Assembly (NCBI RefSeq): GCF_009862265.1
Contig: NZ_WWGX01000030.1
Coordinates: forward strand, 163,395 to 227,394
Reading direction: 5' to 3'
Origin: Streptomyces sp. SID8352
Lineage (GTDB): Bacteria; Actinomycetota; Actinomycetes; Streptomycetales; Streptomycetaceae
DNA length: 64,000 nucleotides
Shown: in pieces, positions 52,782 through 63,125 of the stretch
Layout: every line of letters starts with the position of its first letter
Position numbering within the stretch: the first letter of the stretch is position 1
Notes under the pieces: generated by a model
The model's database searches: none
Seen by the model: the letters and a program-made list of their open reading frames with translations, nothing else
What the model was told of the DNA's origin: nothing
Made by a program: the position numbers and the translations under genes

Positions 52782-54014
52782 ATGACCGGTAGAACGCCTG
52801 CGGCCACGCAGGGTTCGGGGCCCTGGCACCCGGACGACGGGCCGGGCCGCATTCTCGAACTGATCACCAGCGGCCGGGCGCGGACGCGCAGCGGCATCGC
52901 ACGGATCACCGGGCTCTCGCGGTCGACCGTGGGCCAGCGGCTCGACGCCCTGTTCGAGGCCGGTCTCGTGCGGGAGGGCGCCGCCAGCACCTCGGCGCGG
53001 GGCCGCCCCTCGCGCGCGCTCCACCTGAACGAGAGCGCGGGCATCGTCATCGCCGTCGACATCGGCGAATCGCGCACCCGCGTGGCGGTCACCGACCTGG
53101 AGGCGAGGGTCCTCGCCGACGCCGTGGAGCCGCTCGCCCTGAGCGAGGGCCCCGAGGCGCTGCTCGGCCGGATCACGGCGACGGTGCACGAGGTCGTCCG
53201 GGACGCCGGTGCCGGGGGGAGGCCGATAGCGGGCATCGGCTTCGGGCTGCCCGCCCCCGTCGACTACGAGGCCGGACACGTGCTCGGCTGGTCCATCATG
53301 ACCGGCTGGGACACCTATGACATCCGCGCCCACCTCCGTGCCGACTGGCCGGTCCCCATCCTCATCGACAACGACGTCAACCTGCTCACCCTCGCGGAGC
53401 ACCGGCGCTTCTGGAGCGACCAGCGGAACCTGCTCTACATCAAGGCCGGGACCGGGGTCGGCAGCGGCATGGTGATCGACGGCCGCGTCCACCGGGGGAG
53501 CCAGGGCGCGGCCGGGGACATCGGGCACGCCCACGTGAGCGGATTCGGGGACCCCCAGTGCCGCTGCGGCAACCAGGGGTGCCTCGAATCACTCGTCGGC
53601 GGCTGGGCGCTGGCCCGCGACCTCGGTGGCGGCCGTCCCGGCGAGGAGGGGGACGCCCGCTCCGTCGTCGAGCACGTCAGGCGCGGTGACAGCCGTGCGA
53701 TCGCCGCGCTCAGGAAGGCCGGCCGGGTGCTGGGCGAGTCCGCCGCCTACGCCACCAGCCTCCTCAATCCGGACGTCATCGTCCTGGGCGGGCTGCTCGG
53801 CACCACGGGGGGCCATCTGATGGCCGGTGTCCGCGAGGTCGTGTACCAGCGCTCGCTGCCGCTGGCCACCCGGCAACTGCAGATCGTCCCCACCCGGTAC
53901 AAGTCCCACGCCGGGATCACCGGGGCGGCCCATCTCGTGCGCGACCACGTGCTGGCGCCCGCCACGCTGGACTCGGCGCTCGCGGCGGGGAGTTCGCCGT
54001 TCCCCGCGCCATGA
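52782..54014 (+). CDS. ROK-family transcriptional regulator
   Basis: A 410-residue repressor. HTH at about 28-60 ('RSGIARITGLSRSTVGQRLD'); ROK sugar-kinase-like domain after residue 80 with 'VIAVDIGESRTRVAV', 'LIDNDVNLLTLAEHRRFW', 'KAGTGVGSGMVIDG' and the zinc motif 'CRCGNQGCLE'. It is divergent from the carbohydrate operon and most likely its sugar-sensing repressor. ATG start after GGGAG. Confidence 0.88.
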   Translation: MTGRTPAATQGSGPWHPDDGPGRILELITSGRARTRSGIARITGLSRSTVGQRLDALFEAGLVREGAASTSARGRPSRALHLNESAGIVIAVDIGESRTRVAVTDLEARVLADAVEPLALSEGPEALLGRITATVHEVVRDAGAGGRPIAGIGFGLPAPVDYEAGHVLGWSIMTGWDTYDIRAHLRADWPVPILIDNDVNLLTLAEHRRFWSDQRNLLYIKAGTGVGSGMVIDGRVHRGSQGAAGDIGHAHVSGFGDPQCRCGNQGCLESLVGGWALARDLGGGRPGEEGDARSVVEHVRRGDSRAIAALRKAGRVLGESAAYATSLLNPDVIVLGGLLGTTGGHLMAGVREVVYQRSLPLATRQLQIVPTRYKSHAGITGAAHLVRDHVLAPATLDSALAAGSSPFPAP

Positions 54015-54100
54015 CACCGGCGCGTCACCGCGCCGCGGCGGCACCCGGGGGCCGGCGGGGGTGAGCGGTGCGGGGGCGGGGTCCGGGGCCGCCCCCGCCG

Positions 54101-55042
54101 CTACATGCGCCGCAGCACCGCCTGCTTGGCCGCCGTGAACTCCTCGTCCGTCAGGACGCCCGAGCGGTGCAGGTCGCCCAGTTCGCGCAGGCGGCGCAGC
54201 AGGGCGTCGTGGTCGGCCCCGCCGGGGGCCGGTGCCGCGGCGGTGCCGGGCGGGGGCGCGGGAACCGCGGGGCCGGGCGCCGGAGTACCGGCGGCCGGGG
54301 CGGTGGTCCCGGCGGCCGGCGGGGCCGCGGGTGCCGGACGGCGGGCGGGGTGGGGGAGGCGGGCCTGGACCGCAGCGGCCACCAGCGCCATCAGCGGGTC
54401 CTTGCGGAACCCCCACAACTCCACCGCGTTCGGGTCGTACTTGGGCGGCACCTTCGTCGGCACGCCCCGCACGGTGAAGCGTAGGTGCCCGTTCTCCAGG
54501 CCCGCCGACGGCCGCCACTCCACGCCGGTGATGTCCGCCAGCGCCAGGGTCCGCGGACCGCCCGCCGACTTGGCGTCCTCCGCCTGCCACTTCCACTCCA
54601 GGCGCACCACCTCGCCGTCGAAGCCCGCCGTCCCGTCACCGGCCGACACCGACAGGGGCACGGGCGGCCCCGGCAGCAGATAGGAGTCGACCGGGTCCGG
54701 GGGGACGCCGTCCAGCAGCAGGGCGTTGCGGACCTCGTCCACCAGGTACTCCGCGACGCCGTGGCGGTCGGGCTCCACGGTCAGTCGGTACGGATCGTGC
54801 GGTTCGGCCAGCCGGCCGCCGGTCGCCAGCAGCAGCGGGTCCGCGCCGTCCCGCAGCCGCAGCCTCAACAGGCCCGAGCGGCGGCCGTGTTCGAACGAGA
54901 GGCCCGCCAACGCGGCCAGCGGCACGGTCAGTTCGCCCAGCTCCCGGCGGAGCAGTCCGACCCCTCTGTCCCGGCCCGGCGTGAGCCGCAGCGCCTCGCC
55001 GTCGAAGACCCAGGTCCCGTCCCGCTGGATGATTTCCGCCAT
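54101..55042 (-). CDS. DUF4429 / SHOCT domain protein
   Basis: A 313-residue soluble protein: two DUF4429-like beta-rich halves ('DGTWVFDGEALRLTPGR', 'DGEVVRLEWKWQ'), an Ala/Pro linker (about 230-280) and a C-terminal SHOCT helix pair ('LLRRLRELGDLHRSGVLTDE', 'FTAAKQAVLRRM'). SHOCT often mediates oligomerisation or targeting. Function unknown. Its start lies 46 bp from the DasR-like site shared with the GH20 gene. Confidence 0.78.
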   Translation of the reverse strand: MAEIIQRDGTWVFDGEALRLTPGRDRGVGLLRRELGELTVPLAALAGLSFEHGRRSGLLRLRLRDGADPLLLATGGRLAEPHDPYRLTVEPDRHGVAEYLVDEVRNALLLDGVPPDPVDSYLLPGPPVPLSVSAGDGTAGFDGEVVRLEWKWQAEDAKSAGGPRTLALADITGVEWRPSAGLENGHLRFTVRGVPTKVPPKYDPNAVELWGFRKDPLMALVAAAVQARLPHPARRPAPAAPPAAGTTAPAAGTPAPGPAVPAPPPGTAAAPAPGGADHDALLRRLRELGDLHRSGVLTDEEFTAAKQAVLRRM

Positions 55043-55341
55043 ACGGAGATTGTTCCACCGCTTCCGCGCGGGGCCGTTGACGGGGGAGAGTGGTCCATAC
55101 CAGTCGGGCCCCGCCGACGGTCCCGGCCGCCGCACCACGGCGGCGGGCCGCGCGGCCGGTCACCGCCCGCCGTGTCCGCTCGACCGAGCGCGCCCCGCCC
55201 GCACCCGTCTCCGCCGCCCCCGACCCGTACCCGGCCGCCCCGGTCCGTCCGTACCGGCCCCGCCCGCCACCGCCACTCCCGCCCCACCCCGTTCCACCCT
55301 GTCCCGATCCATCCGTTCCCCCTCTCGTGAAGGGAGTGCGT
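55043..55341. other. Divergent region before the GH20 gene
   Basis: 299 bp of CCGCCC-rich sequence whose left end carries the DasR-like site. Open frames through it are compositional; the GH20 start is placed at 55342. Confidence 0.5.
55089..55104. promoter_or_regulatory. DasR-responsive element-like palindrome
   Basis: AGTGGTCCATACCAGT matches the 16-bp dre pattern A-N-TGGTCTAGACCA-N-T except for the two central changes (C for T, T for G). It lies 46 bp upstream of the DUF4429 gene and about 240 bp upstream of the GH20 gene, divergently. Confidence 0.72.
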
Positions 55342-56979
55342 GTGAGCCCGCTTCTCCGGCGCCGCGACACGACCCCCCGGACGTCCCGCCTCCTCGGCGC
55401 GCTGCTGCTCGTGGCCGCGACCGGGGCGCTCGCCACCGGAGCGGTGCCCACCGGGGGCACCGCCGACGCCGCGCCCGCGCCCCGGCCCCCCGGCCTGACC
55501 CCGCTGGACCGGGTGATACCCGCGCCCGCCGTCGTCCGCCCCGCGGGCGGCCCCTACACCGTCACCCCGGGCACCCACATACGCGTCGACGGCGACCCCG
55601 AGACGCTCCGGATCGCCGAGTACCTCGCGGACGTCCTGCGCCCCTCCACCGGCTTCCGGCTCCCCATCACCGACCGGGGCTACGGCGGCATCCGGCTGCG
55701 CCTGGCCGACGGCCCCCACGGCGCCGAGGGGTACCGGCTCGACAGCGGACCCGACGGCGTCGTCGTCACCGCGGGCAAGCCCGCCGGGCTCTTCCACGGC
55801 GTCCAGACCCTGCGCCAGCTCCTGCCCGGCACCGTCGAGGCGGACACCGTCCAGCTCGGTCCCTGGAGGGTCGCCGGCGGCACCATCGAGGACACCCCGC
55901 GCTACGCCTGGCGCGGCGCCATGCTCGACGTCTCCCGGCACTTCTTCGGCGTCGACACCGTCAAGGAGTACATCGACCGGCTCGCCCTCTACAAGATCAA
56001 CAAGCTGCACCTGCACCTCAGCGACGACCAGGGCTGGCGCATCGCCGTCGACTCCTGGCCCCGCCTGACCAGCCACGGCGGCTCCACCGCCGTCGGAGGC
56101 GGCGCCGGCGGCTTCTACACCAAGGCCGACTACCGGGAGATCGTCCGCCATGCCGCCTCCCGCCATCTGGAGGTCGTCCCCGAGGTCGACATGCCGGGCC
56201 ACACCAACGCGGCCCTCGCCTCCTACCCCGAGCTGAACTGCGACGACGTCGCCCCGCCGCTGTACACCGGGATCAAGGTCGGCTTCAGCTCGCTGTGCGC
56301 CGGGAAGGACGTCACCTACGACTTCGCCGAGGACGTGGTGCGCGAACTGGCCGCCCTCACCCCGGGCCGCTACCTGCACATCGGCGGCGACGAGGCGCAC
56401 TCCACCAGCCACGACGACTACGTGACCTTCATGGACCGGGTGCAGCCCCTCGTCGCGAAGTACGGCAAGACCGTCGTCGCCTGGCACCAGTTGTCCGGCG
56501 CCACCCCCGCGAAGGGGGCCCTCATCCAGTACTGGGGGATGGACCGCACCGGCGACCCCGAGAAGGCGCGGGTCGCCGAGGCCGTGAAGAACGGCGCCGG
56601 GCTGATCCTGTCCCCGGCCGACCGGACCTACCTCGACATGAAGTACACCGAGGACACCCGGCTGGGTCTGTCCTGGGCCGCGCTGGTGGACGTGCGCCGC
56701 GCCTACGACTGGGACCCGGGGGACTACCTGCCGGACGTCCCCGCCTCCGCGGTCACCGGGGTGGAGGCGCCGCTGTGGACGGAGACCCTCTCCGAGCCCG
56801 GCGAACTGGAGTACATGGCCTTCCCGAGGCTGCCCGGGATCGCGGAACTCGGCTGGTCCCCGGCCGCCACCCACGACTGGGACGCCTACAAGGTGCGGCT
56901 CGCCGCGCAGGGCCCCCGCTGGGAGGCCATGGGCATCGACTACCACGCCGCCCCGCAGGTGCCCTGGCCCCGCGACTGA
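55342..56979 (+). CDS. Secreted GH20 beta-N-acetylhexosaminidase
   Basis: A 545-residue enzyme. Signal region 'RLLGALLLVAATGALATGAV' is followed by a GH20b domain (about 55-165) and the TIM-barrel catalytic domain starting 'YAWRGAMLDVSRHFFGVDTV'. The substrate-assisted pair Asp350-Glu351 is in 'HIGGDEAH'; 'DMPGHTNAALASYPELNC' is characteristic. It releases GlcNAc from chitin oligomers. GTG 55342 follows AAGGGAG. The dre-like site fits induction by amino sugars together with the AA10 oxidase. Confidence 0.93.
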   Translation: MSPLLRRRDTTPRTSRLLGALLLVAATGALATGAVPTGGTADAAPAPRPPGLTPLDRVIPAPAVVRPAGGPYTVTPGTHIRVDGDPETLRIAEYLADVLRPSTGFRLPITDRGYGGIRLRLADGPHGAEGYRLDSGPDGVVVTAGKPAGLFHGVQTLRQLLPGTVEADTVQLGPWRVAGGTIEDTPRYAWRGAMLDVSRHFFGVDTVKEYIDRLALYKINKLHLHLSDDQGWRIAVDSWPRLTSHGGSTAVGGGAGGFYTKADYREIVRHAASRHLEVVPEVDMPGHTNAALASYPELNCDDVAPPLYTGIKVGFSSLCAGKDVTYDFAEDVVRELAALTPGRYLHIGGDEAHSTSHDDYVTFMDRVQPLVAKYGKTVVAWHQLSGATPAKGALIQYWGMDRTGDPEKARVAEAVKNGAGLILSPADRTYLDMKYTEDTRLGLSWAALVDVRRAYDWDPGDYLPDVPASAVTGVEAPLWTETLSEPGELEYMAFPRLPGIAELGWSPAATHDWDAYKVRLAAQGPRWEAMGIDYHAAPQVPWPRD

Positions 56980-56999
56980 CGGCGGACCGCCCGCCGACG

Positions 57000-57092
57000 C
57001 GACGGGGGGCACCGGCTTGTGTGCGCCGGGTCCCCCGTCGGGCGGGAACGCCCCGTGTGCGAGGCGCCGCCTCCCGGGTGTGCCACGGGGCG
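57000..57092. terminator. Two hairpins between convergent GH20 and acyl-CoA dehydrogenase genes
   Basis: A long imperfect stem CGACGGGGG...CCCCCGTCG (57000-57040) is followed by CGCCCCGTG (about 57048-57056) pairing with CACGGGGCG (about 57084-57092). The pair lies between two converging genes and can stop both transcripts. Confidence 0.7.
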
Positions 57093-57117
57093 GGCCCGTG
57101 CGCGGGGGGCGGGCCTC

Positions 57118-58278
57118 CTAGCCGGTCAGGCCCAGTTCGCGGGCGATCAGCATGCGCTGGACCTCGCTGGTGCCCTCGCCGATCTCCAGGATCTTGGAGT
57201 CCCGCCACATGCGGGCGACCGGGTACTCGTTCATGAAGCCGTAGCCGCCGTGGATCTGGGTGGCGTCCCGGGCGTTGTCCACCGCGATCGTCGAGGAGTA
57301 CAGCTTCGCCAGGGCCGCCTCCTTCTTGAACGGCTCTCCCGCCACCAGCCGGGAGGCCGCGTCCCGCCAGGCCAGGCGGGACGTGTGGGCCTTCATCTCC
57401 ATGTCCGCGATCTTGAACTGGATGGCCTGGTTGGCGCCGATGGGCCGGCCGAAGGCGTGACGTTCCTTCGCGTAGCGGACCGACTCGTCCACGCATCCCT
57501 GCGCCAGCCCCGTGGCCAGCGCGGCGATGGCGATGCGGCCCTCGTCCAGGATGCGGAGGAACTGGGCGTAGCCCCGGCCCGTCTCGCCCACCAGGTTGGC
57601 CGCCGGGACCCGCACGTCGGCGAAGGACAGCTCCCGGGTGTCGGAGGCGTTCCAGCCGACCTTGGAGTACGGCGCCGCCACCGTGAAGCCCGGGGTGCCG
57701 GACGGCACCAGGATGGCGGAGATCAGCGGGCGCCCGTCGGGCTTGCGGCCGGTCACCGCCGTGACCGTCACCAGACCGGTGATGTCCGTGCCCGAGTTGG
57801 TGATGAAGCACTTGGTGCCGTTGATCACCCACTCGCCCGACGCCTCGTCCAGCCGGGCCGTCGTCCGGGTCGCGCCCGCGTCCGAACCGCCGTCCGGCTC
57901 GGTCAGGCCGAACGCGCCCAGGACCTCGCCGGAGCACAGCCGGGGCAGCCACTCCCGCTTCTGCTCCTCCGTGCCGAACAGGTACAGCGGCATCGCGCCC
58001 AGCGAGACCCCCGCCTCCAGGGTGATCGCCACCGACGAGTCGACCCGGGCCAGCTCCTCCAGGGCGATGCCGAGCGCCAGGTAGTCGCCGCCCATGCCGC
58101 CGTACTCCTCCGGGAACGGCAGCCCGAACAGGCCCATCCGGCCCATCTCGCGCACGATCCCGTACGGGAACTCGTGCCGCTCGTAGTGGTCACCGATCTT
58201 GGGCGCCACCACGTCGTGGGCGAACTCCTCCACCGTGCGGCGGAGTTCCTCCAGTTCGGGGGAGAGCTTGTGGTCCAT
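57118..58278 (-). CDS. acdH: Acyl-CoA dehydrogenase (AcdH / isovaleryl-CoA dehydrogenase-like)
   Basis: A 386-residue flavoenzyme. 'GAFGLTEPDGGSDAGATRT' is the FAD/acyl signature; 'QIHGGYGFMNEYPVARMWRD' (the last Arg-Asp are family-typical) and 'KILEIGEGTSEVQRMLIARE' with the catalytic Glu region follow. It should convert isovaleryl-CoA or related branched acyl-CoA to the enoyl-CoA. Last gene of the operon; 4 nt after the HMG-CoA lyase stop. The name follows the S. coelicolor AcdH I recall; substrate range is inferred from operon context. Confidence 0.88.
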   Translation of the reverse strand: MDHKLSPELEELRRTVEEFAHDVVAPKIGDHYERHEFPYGIVREMGRMGLFGLPFPEEYGGMGGDYLALGIALEELARVDSSVAITLEAGVSLGAMPLYLFGTEEQKREWLPRLCSGEVLGAFGLTEPDGGSDAGATRTTARLDEASGEWVINGTKCFITNSGTDITGLVTVTAVTGRKPDGRPLISAILVPSGTPGFTVAAPYSKVGWNASDTRELSFADVRVPAANLVGETGRGYAQFLRILDEGRIAIAALATGLAQGCVDESVRYAKERHAFGRPIGANQAIQFKIADMEMKAHTSRLAWRDAASRLVAGEPFKKEAALAKLYSSTIAVDNARDATQIHGGYGFMNEYPVARMWRDSKILEIGEGTSEVQRMLIARELGLTG

Positions 58279-58282
58279 GTCG

Positions 58283-59242
58283 TCACTGCTCCTTGTGGGA
58301 GTCGGCGCGGGCGAGGGCGCGAACGGTGCGGGACGGGCTCGGCCGTCCCAGGTGGGCGGCCATCCAGACGCTCGTGGCGACCAGACGGCCGAGGTCCACC
58401 CCGGTGTCGATGCCGAGGCCGCGCAGCATCCACACGAGGTCCTCGGTGGCGAGATTGCCGGTGGCGGACTTGGCGTAGGGGCAGCCGCCGAGGCCGCCCG
58501 CGGAGGCGTCGACGGTGGTGACGCCGTGCCGCAGCGCGGTCAGGGTGTTGGACAGCGCCTGCCCGTAGGTGTCGTGGAAGTGGACGGCGGTCCGCTCCAC
58601 CGGGACCCCGGCCCCGGCGAGCGCCGTCAGCAGCGCGGAGACATGGCCCGGGGTGGCCACGCCGATGGTGTCGCCGAGGCTCAGCTCGTCGCACCCCATG
58701 TCCAGCAGGGCCCGGGACACCGTCACCACCTGCCCGACGGGGACGGGGCCCTCCCAGGGGTCGCCGAAGCACATCGACAGATAGCCCCGGACATGGCCGC
58801 CGGCGTCCCTGGCGCGCGCCACCACCGGCGCGAACATGGCCAGCGCCTCGTCCACGGTGCGGTTGAGGTTGGCCTTGGCGAAGGACTCCGTGGCGCTGGC
58901 GAACACCGCGACCCGGCGGGCGCCGAGCGCCAGGGCCCGGTCCAGGCCCCGCTCGTTGGGCACCAGCACCGGCAGCTCGACGGGCAGCTCCGCGATCTCG
59001 GGGAAGAGCCGCTCCGCGTCGGCGAGCTGGGGCACCCAGCGGGGGTGCACGAAGCTGGTCGCCTCCACGGTCGTCAGCCCCGTCGCCGCCAGACGGCGGA
59101 TGAACTCCGCCTTCACCGCCGTCGGCACGACCGCCTTCTCGTTCTGCAGGCCGTCGCGGGCGCCGACCTCGTGGATGCGGACGCGGGAGGGCAGGCCCTC
59201 TGCCGGCACGGCCATGGGCAGGCCCGGCTCGGGCGCGTTCAT
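58283..59242 (-). CDS. Hydroxymethylglutaryl-CoA lyase
   Basis: A 319-residue TIM-barrel lyase of the DRE-TIM group: 'VRIHEVGARDGLQNEK' (substrate/metal Asp), 'SMCFGDPWEGPV', 'HFHDTYGQALSNTL' (metal His) and the Cys loop 'GLGGCPYAKSATGN'. It cleaves HMG-CoA to acetoacetate and acetyl-CoA, the final step of leucine degradation. The ATG overlaps the carboxylase alpha-subunit stop as ATGA. Confidence 0.93.
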   Translation of the reverse strand: MNAPEPGLPMAVPAEGLPSRVRIHEVGARDGLQNEKAVVPTAVKAEFIRRLAATGLTTVEATSFVHPRWVPQLADAERLFPEIAELPVELPVLVPNERGLDRALALGARRVAVFASATESFAKANLNRTVDEALAMFAPVVARARDAGGHVRGYLSMCFGDPWEGPVPVGQVVTVSRALLDMGCDELSLGDTIGVATPGHVSALLTALAGAGVPVERTAVHFHDTYGQALSNTLTALRHGVTTVDASAGGLGGCPYAKSATGNLATEDLVWMLRGLGIDTGVDLGRLVATSVWMAAHLGRPSPSRTVRALARADSHKEQ

Positions 59243-61401
59243 GCCGTCTCCTTCTCGGGGGTGCCGGGGGACGCCGCCTCCGGCGCCGGTGCGACCGGTG
59301 CCGCCCGCACCGCCGGTACGGCTCGTGCCGCCGGGTCCGCCGGGCCGTCGTCCGGGGCGGCCGGGGCCACCGGGGCGATGACCGCCAGTACCTGGTCCAT
59401 CGCCACCGTCGTGCCCGGCGCCACGTCCAGCTCCGCGACCGTCCCGGCGTGCGGGGCGGAGATCACGTGCTCCATCTTCATCGCCTCCACCACCAGCAGG
59501 CTCTGCCCCGCCGCGACCTCGTCGCCGACGGCGACCTTCACCACCGTCACCGTGCCCGGCATCGGCGCGGTCAGCGAGTCGGCGCCCGCGTGGGCGGCCC
59601 GGCCGAGCGACGCGGCGACCGGGTCGTGGTCGCGCACCTCCCAGGAGTCGCCGTCCCGGGCGAGCCAGGTGCCGTCCGGCAGCGCCGCGAACGTGTGGGC
59701 CACGCCGTCGAGCCGGAAGGCGTACCCGTCGCCGCCGGGCAGCGGCGTGATCTCCGACGCGCTCAGCGGCTCCGGCGCGCCGTCGGGCAGCAGCTCCGTG
59801 CCCCCGTCCCGCGTCCGGCGCACCCGCACGGTGACCGGATCGTGGCCCGGCACCCGCAGCGGGTGCGCCGTCCACGCCGGCTCCGCGCCCAGCCGCCAGC
59901 CGTCCCCGGCGGCGAACGGATCGGCCCATCCGCCCGTCTCCCCGGCGGGCGCCAGTGCCGCCTGGCGCAGCAGGGCCGCCGCCGCGTACACCTCCTCGGG
60001 GACCCCGTCCGGCACCAGCGCGTCCACGTCCCGCTCGACGAGCCCCGTGTCCAGCTCGCCCGCCACCACCGCCGGATGGGCGAGCAGCCGCCGCAGGAAG
60101 CCGGCGTTGGTCGGCACGCCCAGCGTCACCGTGTGCGCCAGCGCCGCCCGCAGCCTGCGCAGCGCGGTCGCCCGGTCGGGGCCGTGGGCGATCACCTTGG
60201 ACAGCATCGGGTCGTAGAGGCTGCCGACCTCGGTGCCCTCGCTCAGCCCCGAGTCGGTGCGCACCCCCTCGCCCCGCGGTTCGCCGAGCCGCAGCACCGT
60301 GCCGCCGGACGGCAGGAAGCCGCGGGCGCCCTCGCGCACCGACACCGTCTCCGCGCACAGCCGCGCCTCGACCGCGTGCCCGGTCAGCCGGACGTCCTCC
60401 TGGGCGAACCCGAGCGGCTCGCCCGCCGCCACCCGGAGCTGCCACTCCACCAGGTCCAGGCCCGTGACCAGCTCCGTCACCGGGTGCTCGACCTGGAGGC
60501 GGGTGTTCATCTCCATGAAGTAGTACCGGGACGGGTCGCCGCCCGGCACGATGAACTCCACCGTGCCCGCGCCCCGGTAGCCGCAGGAGCGGGCCGCCTG
60601 CACCGCCGCCCCGCCCATCGCCGCCCGGGTCGCCGGGTCCAGGAGCACGCTGGGCGCCTCCTCGACGAGCTTCTGGTGCCGGCGCTGGAGCGAGCACTCG
60701 CGCTCGCCCAGGTGCACCACCCCGCCGTGGCCGTCCGCGAGGACCTGGATCTCGATGTGCCGGGGCCGGTCGATCCACCGCTCGACGAGCAGCGTGTCGT
60801 CACCGAAGGAGGCGCGGGCCTCGCGGCGGGCCGCGGCGATCTCGTCCCCGAGCGCGGCGGCGTCCCGCACCAGCCGCATGCCCTTGCCGCCGCCGCCCGC
60901 CGACGGCTTCAGCAGCACCGGCATCCCGATCCCGCGGGCCGCGTCGGCCAGTTCCGCGTCGCTCAGGCCGCTGCCGCTGGAGCCGGGCACCACCGGCACC
61001 CCGGCCGCCCGCACCGTCTCCTTGGCCCGGATCTTGTCGCCCATCAGGGCGATGGCCGCGGCCGGCGGGCCGATGAAGGCCAGCCCCGCCTCCTCGCAGG
61101 CCCGCGCGAAGTCCGCGTTCTCCGCCAGGAAGCCGTACCCCGGGTGCACGGCCCGCGCACCGGTCCGGGCGGCGGCCTCCAGCAGCCGGTCGGCGCGCAG
61201 ATAGCTCTCCGCCGCCGCGGGCGGGCCGATCCGCACCGCCGTGTCGGCCTCCCGCACGTGCCGGGCGTCCGCGTCGGCGTCGGAGAAGACCGCCACCGAG
61301 CGCACGCCCATCGCGCGCAGCGTCCTGATCACACGCACGGCGATCTCGCCCCGGTTGGCGACGAGCACCGTGTCGAACATCGGACCGCTGGGGTGTCCCA
61401 T
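59239..61401 (-). CDS. Acyl-CoA carboxylase biotin-containing alpha subunit (methylcrotonyl-CoA carboxylase-like)
   Basis: A 720-residue protein: biotin carboxylase (1-450; 'VLVANRGEIAVRVIRTLRA', 'KPSAGGGGKGMRLV', 'EMNTRLQVEHPVTEL'), a middle domain and a biotin carrier domain near the end with the biotinylated Lys in 'EAMKMEH'. A Pro/Ala-rich tail follows. ATG 61401 has AGGAGGGG upstream; an internal ATG at 61380 lacks a ribosome-binding site. With the beta subunit it carboxylates 3-methylcrotonyl-CoA in leucine breakdown. Confidence 0.9.
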   Translation of the reverse strand: MGHPSGPMFDTVLVANRGEIAVRVIRTLRAMGVRSVAVFSDADADARHVREADTAVRIGPPAAAESYLRADRLLEAAARTGARAVHPGYGFLAENADFARACEEAGLAFIGPPAAAIALMGDKIRAKETVRAAGVPVVPGSSGSGLSDAELADAARGIGMPVLLKPSAGGGGKGMRLVRDAAALGDEIAAARREARASFGDDTLLVERWIDRPRHIEIQVLADGHGGVVHLGERECSLQRRHQKLVEEAPSVLLDPATRAAMGGAAVQAARSCGYRGAGTVEFIVPGGDPSRYYFMEMNTRLQVEHPVTELVTGLDLVEWQLRVAAGEPLGFAQEDVRLTGHAVEARLCAETVSVREGARGFLPSGGTVLRLGEPRGEGVRTDSGLSEGTEVGSLYDPMLSKVIAHGPDRATALRRLRAALAHTVTLGVPTNAGFLRRLLAHPAVVAGELDTGLVERDVDALVPDGVPEEVYAAAALLRQAALAPAGETGGWADPFAAGDGWRLGAEPAWTAHPLRVPGHDPVTVRVRRTRDGGTELLPDGAPEPLSASEITPLPGGDGYAFRLDGVAHTFAALPDGTWLARDGDSWEVRDHDPVAASLGRAAHAGADSLTAPMPGTVTVVKVAVGDEVAAGQSLLVVEAMKMEHVISAPHAGTVAELDVAPGTTVAMDQVLAVIAPVAPAAPDDGPADPAARAVPAVRAAPVAPAPEAASPGTPEKETA

Positions 61402-61412
61402 GGGTCCCCTCC

Positions 61413-63029
<1,617 letters not shown>

Positions 63030-63058
63030 CCTGCGGTCCCCTCACCCAGTGGTCACCT

Positions 63059-63103
63059 GTTAATGAGCGTTAACCCCTTTCCCTCAGGTTAACGAGCGCT
63101 AAC
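63059..63103. promoter_or_regulatory. Duplicated operator for the TetR regulator
   Basis: GTTAATGAGCGTTAAC (63059-63074) and GTTAACGAGCGCTAAC (63088-63103) are near-identical 16-mers, each an imperfect palindrome, 29 bp apart in the 96-bp divergent promoter. Such paired GTTAAYGAGCGYTAAC sites fit a TetR dimer pair controlling both directions. Confidence 0.75.
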
Positions 63104-63125
63104 CTCCCTGTCTAGAATCGGACCC

